Assembly: GCA_041690995.1 (NCBI GenBank)
Contig: JBEPVM010000067.1
Span: 1-6,431, forward strand
Direction of reading: 5' to 3'
Source: UBA4722 sp041690995
Lineage (GTDB): Bacteria > Pseudomonadota > Gammaproteobacteria > DSM-16500
Length of the DNA stretch: 6,431 nt
Shown here: piece after piece, positions 5,081 through 6,431 of the stretch
Numbering within the stretch: position 1 is the first letter of the stretch
How the letters are laid out: each line of letters opens with the position of its first letter
Made by a program: the position numbers and the translations under genes
Notes under the pieces: model-generated
What the model saw: the letters and a program-made list of their open reading frames with translations, nothing else
Databases searched by the model: none
What the model was told of the DNA's origin: nothing

Positions 5081-5806
5081 ATGAGTATTCGTAAAAGTAA
5101 AACAGACAAAAGCCGTGAAGAAATAGAGAGATTAATCCAACTTCTTGAAGAAGTGAGTCGATATAGCGAAAGCCTTTTCTGGATAACGAGTCCAGATTTC
5201 AGTTGTTCTTATTATATTAGTTCCATGCTTGAGAGTACCTACGGGATACCGCGTGCCCCCCTCTATAAAGATTTAAAATACCTTGACCAGTTTATTCATC
5301 CGCATGATTTAAAAAATCATCATCCATTTCTTAGCTTTGTTAAAAAAATTCGTGAAGAAAGATCACAAGCGAGACTTAATGAAACGGTTCGTATAATACG
5401 TCCTGATGGACGGCTCATTGTAACAGTTGAGCAAGGATACCCTGTGTTTGATCAGAATGAACAATGTATTGCTATTACAGGAATTGCTACAGATATCACT
5501 CATCATAAATTAGTGACGCAACTCCCCATTCATTCGTTGGCTGCATTTCCATTTCCAGAAGAGAATAAAAGGAAATATTTTTTACGCGGAAAATATAAAA
5601 ACATTTATTTAACGAAAAGAGAAGCAGAATGTGCTTTCTTTATGCTTCAAGGTAAAACAGCAAAGAAAATAGCGATGATTTTGCAGTTGTCTCCACGTAG
5701 CATTGAGGATATCCTTTCCAAAGTAAAAGGTAAATTAGGACTACAGTACCGATCAGATTTAATTGAGGCGTTAATCGAAGGTGGTTTTATGATGAGTTTA
5801 AGTTAG
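5081..5806 (+). CDS. PAS domain-containing LuxR-family transcriptional regulator
   Basis: The 241-residue protein has a short basic, helical N-terminus (1-25) and a PAS-like sensor domain (about 26-145). The PAS domain ends in the PAC-type signature RPDGRLIVT...GIATDITHHK (107-143). A linker (145-173) leads to a LuxR HTH (about 174-235) opening with LTKREAEC (177-184), then KTAKKIAMILQLSPRSIEDIL (192-212). It has no receiver domain, so it probably senses a ligand, redox state or partner protein directly through PAS. Proteins of this PAS-LuxR layout with LTKREAEC are, to my knowledge, numerous in Legionellales. The ATG at 5081 has only a weak upstream GATAAG. The gene follows the response regulator in the same direction after 96 AT-rich bases, so co-transcription is possible. 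I saw no well-spaced promoter in that gap. The ligand and target genes cannot be inferred. Confidence 0.88.
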   Translation: MSIRKSKTDKSREEIERLIQLLEEVSRYSESLFWITSPDFSCSYYISSMLESTYGIPRAPLYKDLKYLDQFIHPHDLKNHHPFLSFVKKIREERSQARLNETVRIIRPDGRLIVTVEQGYPVFDQNEQCIAITGIATDITHHKLVTQLPIHSLAAFPFPEENKRKYFLRGKYKNIYLTKREAECAFFMLQGKTAKKIAMILQLSPRSIEDILSKVKGKLGLQYRSDLIEALIEGGFMMSLS

Positions 5807-5850
5807 CAGCCAAATGAAAGAAGCGTTATATAATAATGACAGCTGTTTTT

Positions 5851-6156
5851 TTAATCCTTCTCTTTCTCTAGTTTTTTAATATAATTATTAAAAACAATGG
5901 CTAGTTCCGCTCTATTTTTAATTTTTTGACTAAATAATATAGCGTATTGGTCCTTTAACATATCAAGCAAAATTTTTCGATAACCGTCTAACAAATACCA
6001 CGAATCGGGGCTATTGATAAAAACTTTAATTTTAGCTACTCCTATTAATAATTTTTTTATTATTTCTTCTTCGCTATTTTGTGAAACTTGTTCATTTTCA
6101 TGTCGATACCCGACCAAAAAATCAAACAATGCGCGAACTACTTTTTGGAAACCCAT
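5851..6156 (-). CDS. Small hypothetical protein, 101 residues
   Basis: I do not recognise this protein. From the ATG at 6156 it is 101 residues, highly charged and probably all helical. It starts MGFQKVVRALFDFLVGYRHE, has an acidic middle (NSEEEIIKKLL) and ends in a lysine/glutamate-rich tail (NNYIKKLEKEKD). There is no signal peptide or convincing membrane segment. The frame continues upstream to a TTG at 6183, but that codon has no ribosome-binding site. The ATG at 6156 has GGTG about 8 nt upstream and is preferred. A perfect TATAAT lies on the minus strand at 6192-6197 without a clear -35. The gene converges on the PAS-LuxR gene, with 44 bases between the stops. Coding status rests on frame length in AT-rich DNA, amino-acid composition and the start context, so it is moderate. 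Confidence 0.6.
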   Translation of the reverse strand: MGFQKVVRALFDFLVGYRHENEQVSQNSEEEIIKKLLIGVAKIKVFINSPDSWYLLDGYRKILLDMLKDQYAILFSQKIKNRAELAIVFNNYIKKLEKEKD

Positions 6157-6191
6157 ATTAGTTACACCATAGTTATTAGGCAAAAGAATGA

Positions 6192-6197
6192 ATTATA
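6192..6197 (-). promoter_or_regulatory. Possible -10 box for the small hypothetical gene
   Basis: The minus strand reads TATAAT here, 35 bases upstream of the ATG at 6156. No recognisable -35 hexamer occurs 16-18 bases further upstream. The region is very AT-rich, so chance matches are likely. Confidence 0.3.
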
Positions 6198-6234
6198 TTA
6201 CTTAATAATTTTATTATGACACCGTAAAAAATAC

Positions 6235-6301
6235 AGGGATGGCTACTTAGACGTATATGCTATGGGCTTTAGGGGTAACTAAAACGCGTCTAATCCACCC
6301 T
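6235..6301. repeat. Imperfect 67-bp palindromic element, REP/MITE-like
   Basis: The left end reads AGGGATGG (6235-6242) then TTAGACG (6247-6253). The right end, read in complement, gives AGGGTGG then TTAGACG (CGTCTAA at 6287-6293, CCACCCT at 6295-6301). Inside, TTTAG (6268-6272) pairs with CTAAA (6279-6283) around six bases. The GGTGGATTA...TAATCCACC style of end is reminiscent of dispersed palindromic intergenic repeats in gammaproteobacteria. It encodes nothing. Whether it is multicopy cannot be seen from this window. Confidence 0.45.
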
Positions 6302-6431
6302 TGCTAATTGGAGCAGTGATCATCTTAAAAGAGCCGCCGAGAGAATCTCGTTTACAAATTTGCTACACGGTATTACTGTCAAATTCAGAAGTGCTCTTCA
6401 CTCATGTCAGAAGTCGACTTCCCTGTAAAAA
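6302..6431. other. Terminal intergenic stretch with no recognisable gene
   Basis: All six frames are broken by stops or too short to support a gene, and no known RNA was recognised. The only clear feature is a perfect 12-bp palindrome GAAGTCGACTTC at 6410-6421. The base composition is less AT-rich than 5851-6230, so this may be the edge of a gene remnant or repeat continuing past the window. Confidence 0.4.

Noticed and set aside
5836..5852. ACAGCTGT followed by a T-run as a terminator between the convergent genes
   Set aside because: The palindrome has only 4-bp arms and no loop, so it cannot form a stable RNA hairpin.
6157..6183. TTG 6183 as start of the small hypothetical protein
   Set aside because: There is no ribosome-binding site before it, whereas the in-frame ATG at 6156 has GGTG at good spacing.

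Overview
The window is AT-rich DNA holding seven protein genes, with no rRNA, tRNA or CRISPR array seen. Gene content suggests a gammaproteobacterium, most likely of the Legionellales (Legionella, Coxiella, Aquicella type). The grounds are a GacA/UvrY/LetA-like response regulator, a PAS-LuxR regulator carrying the LTKREAEC motif that I associate with that order, and XRE-S24 regulators ending in a basic Cys-Lys-Arg tail. This placement is inference from memory of the families, not a search result.

Layout. Bases 1-108 hold an inverted repeat of the widespread TTCCCGC/GCGGGAA type. A dicarboxylate/amino-acid symporter of the DAACS (SLC1) family lies at 109-1380 on the minus strand. An intergenic region follows (1381-1588) with a convincing sigma70-type promoter for a GtrB/DPM1-like polyprenyl-phosphate glycosyltransferase (1589-2554, plus). 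The rest of the window is mostly regulators. Two paralogous XRE-HTH/S24 repressor-like genes are transcribed away from each other (2595-3260 minus; 3506-4198 plus). They share a 245-bp control region with mirrored TATACT elements, short conserved blocks, a perfect palindrome and a hairpin. Next come a NarL/GacA-type response regulator with its own promoter (4325-4984) and a PAS-LuxR regulator (5081-5806). A small unrecognised gene runs the other way (5851-6156, minus). The last 275 bases contain a roughly 67-bp imperfect palindromic element and otherwise nothing I can identify as coding.

How the genes may work together. The two S24 proteins have nearly the same recognition helix and face each other across mirrored promoter elements. 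The simplest reading is a pair of regulators controlling each other and themselves, in a geometry reminiscent of cI/cro but built from two paralogs. Both seem to lack the Ala-Gly scissile bond and to carry Arg in place of the catalytic Lys, so they may not be SOS-cleavable repressors. That pair is the most interesting part of the window. The response regulator and the PAS-LuxR protein could form a second sensing layer, but no sensor kinase is present here. The symporter and glycosyltransferase appear to be independent transcription units.
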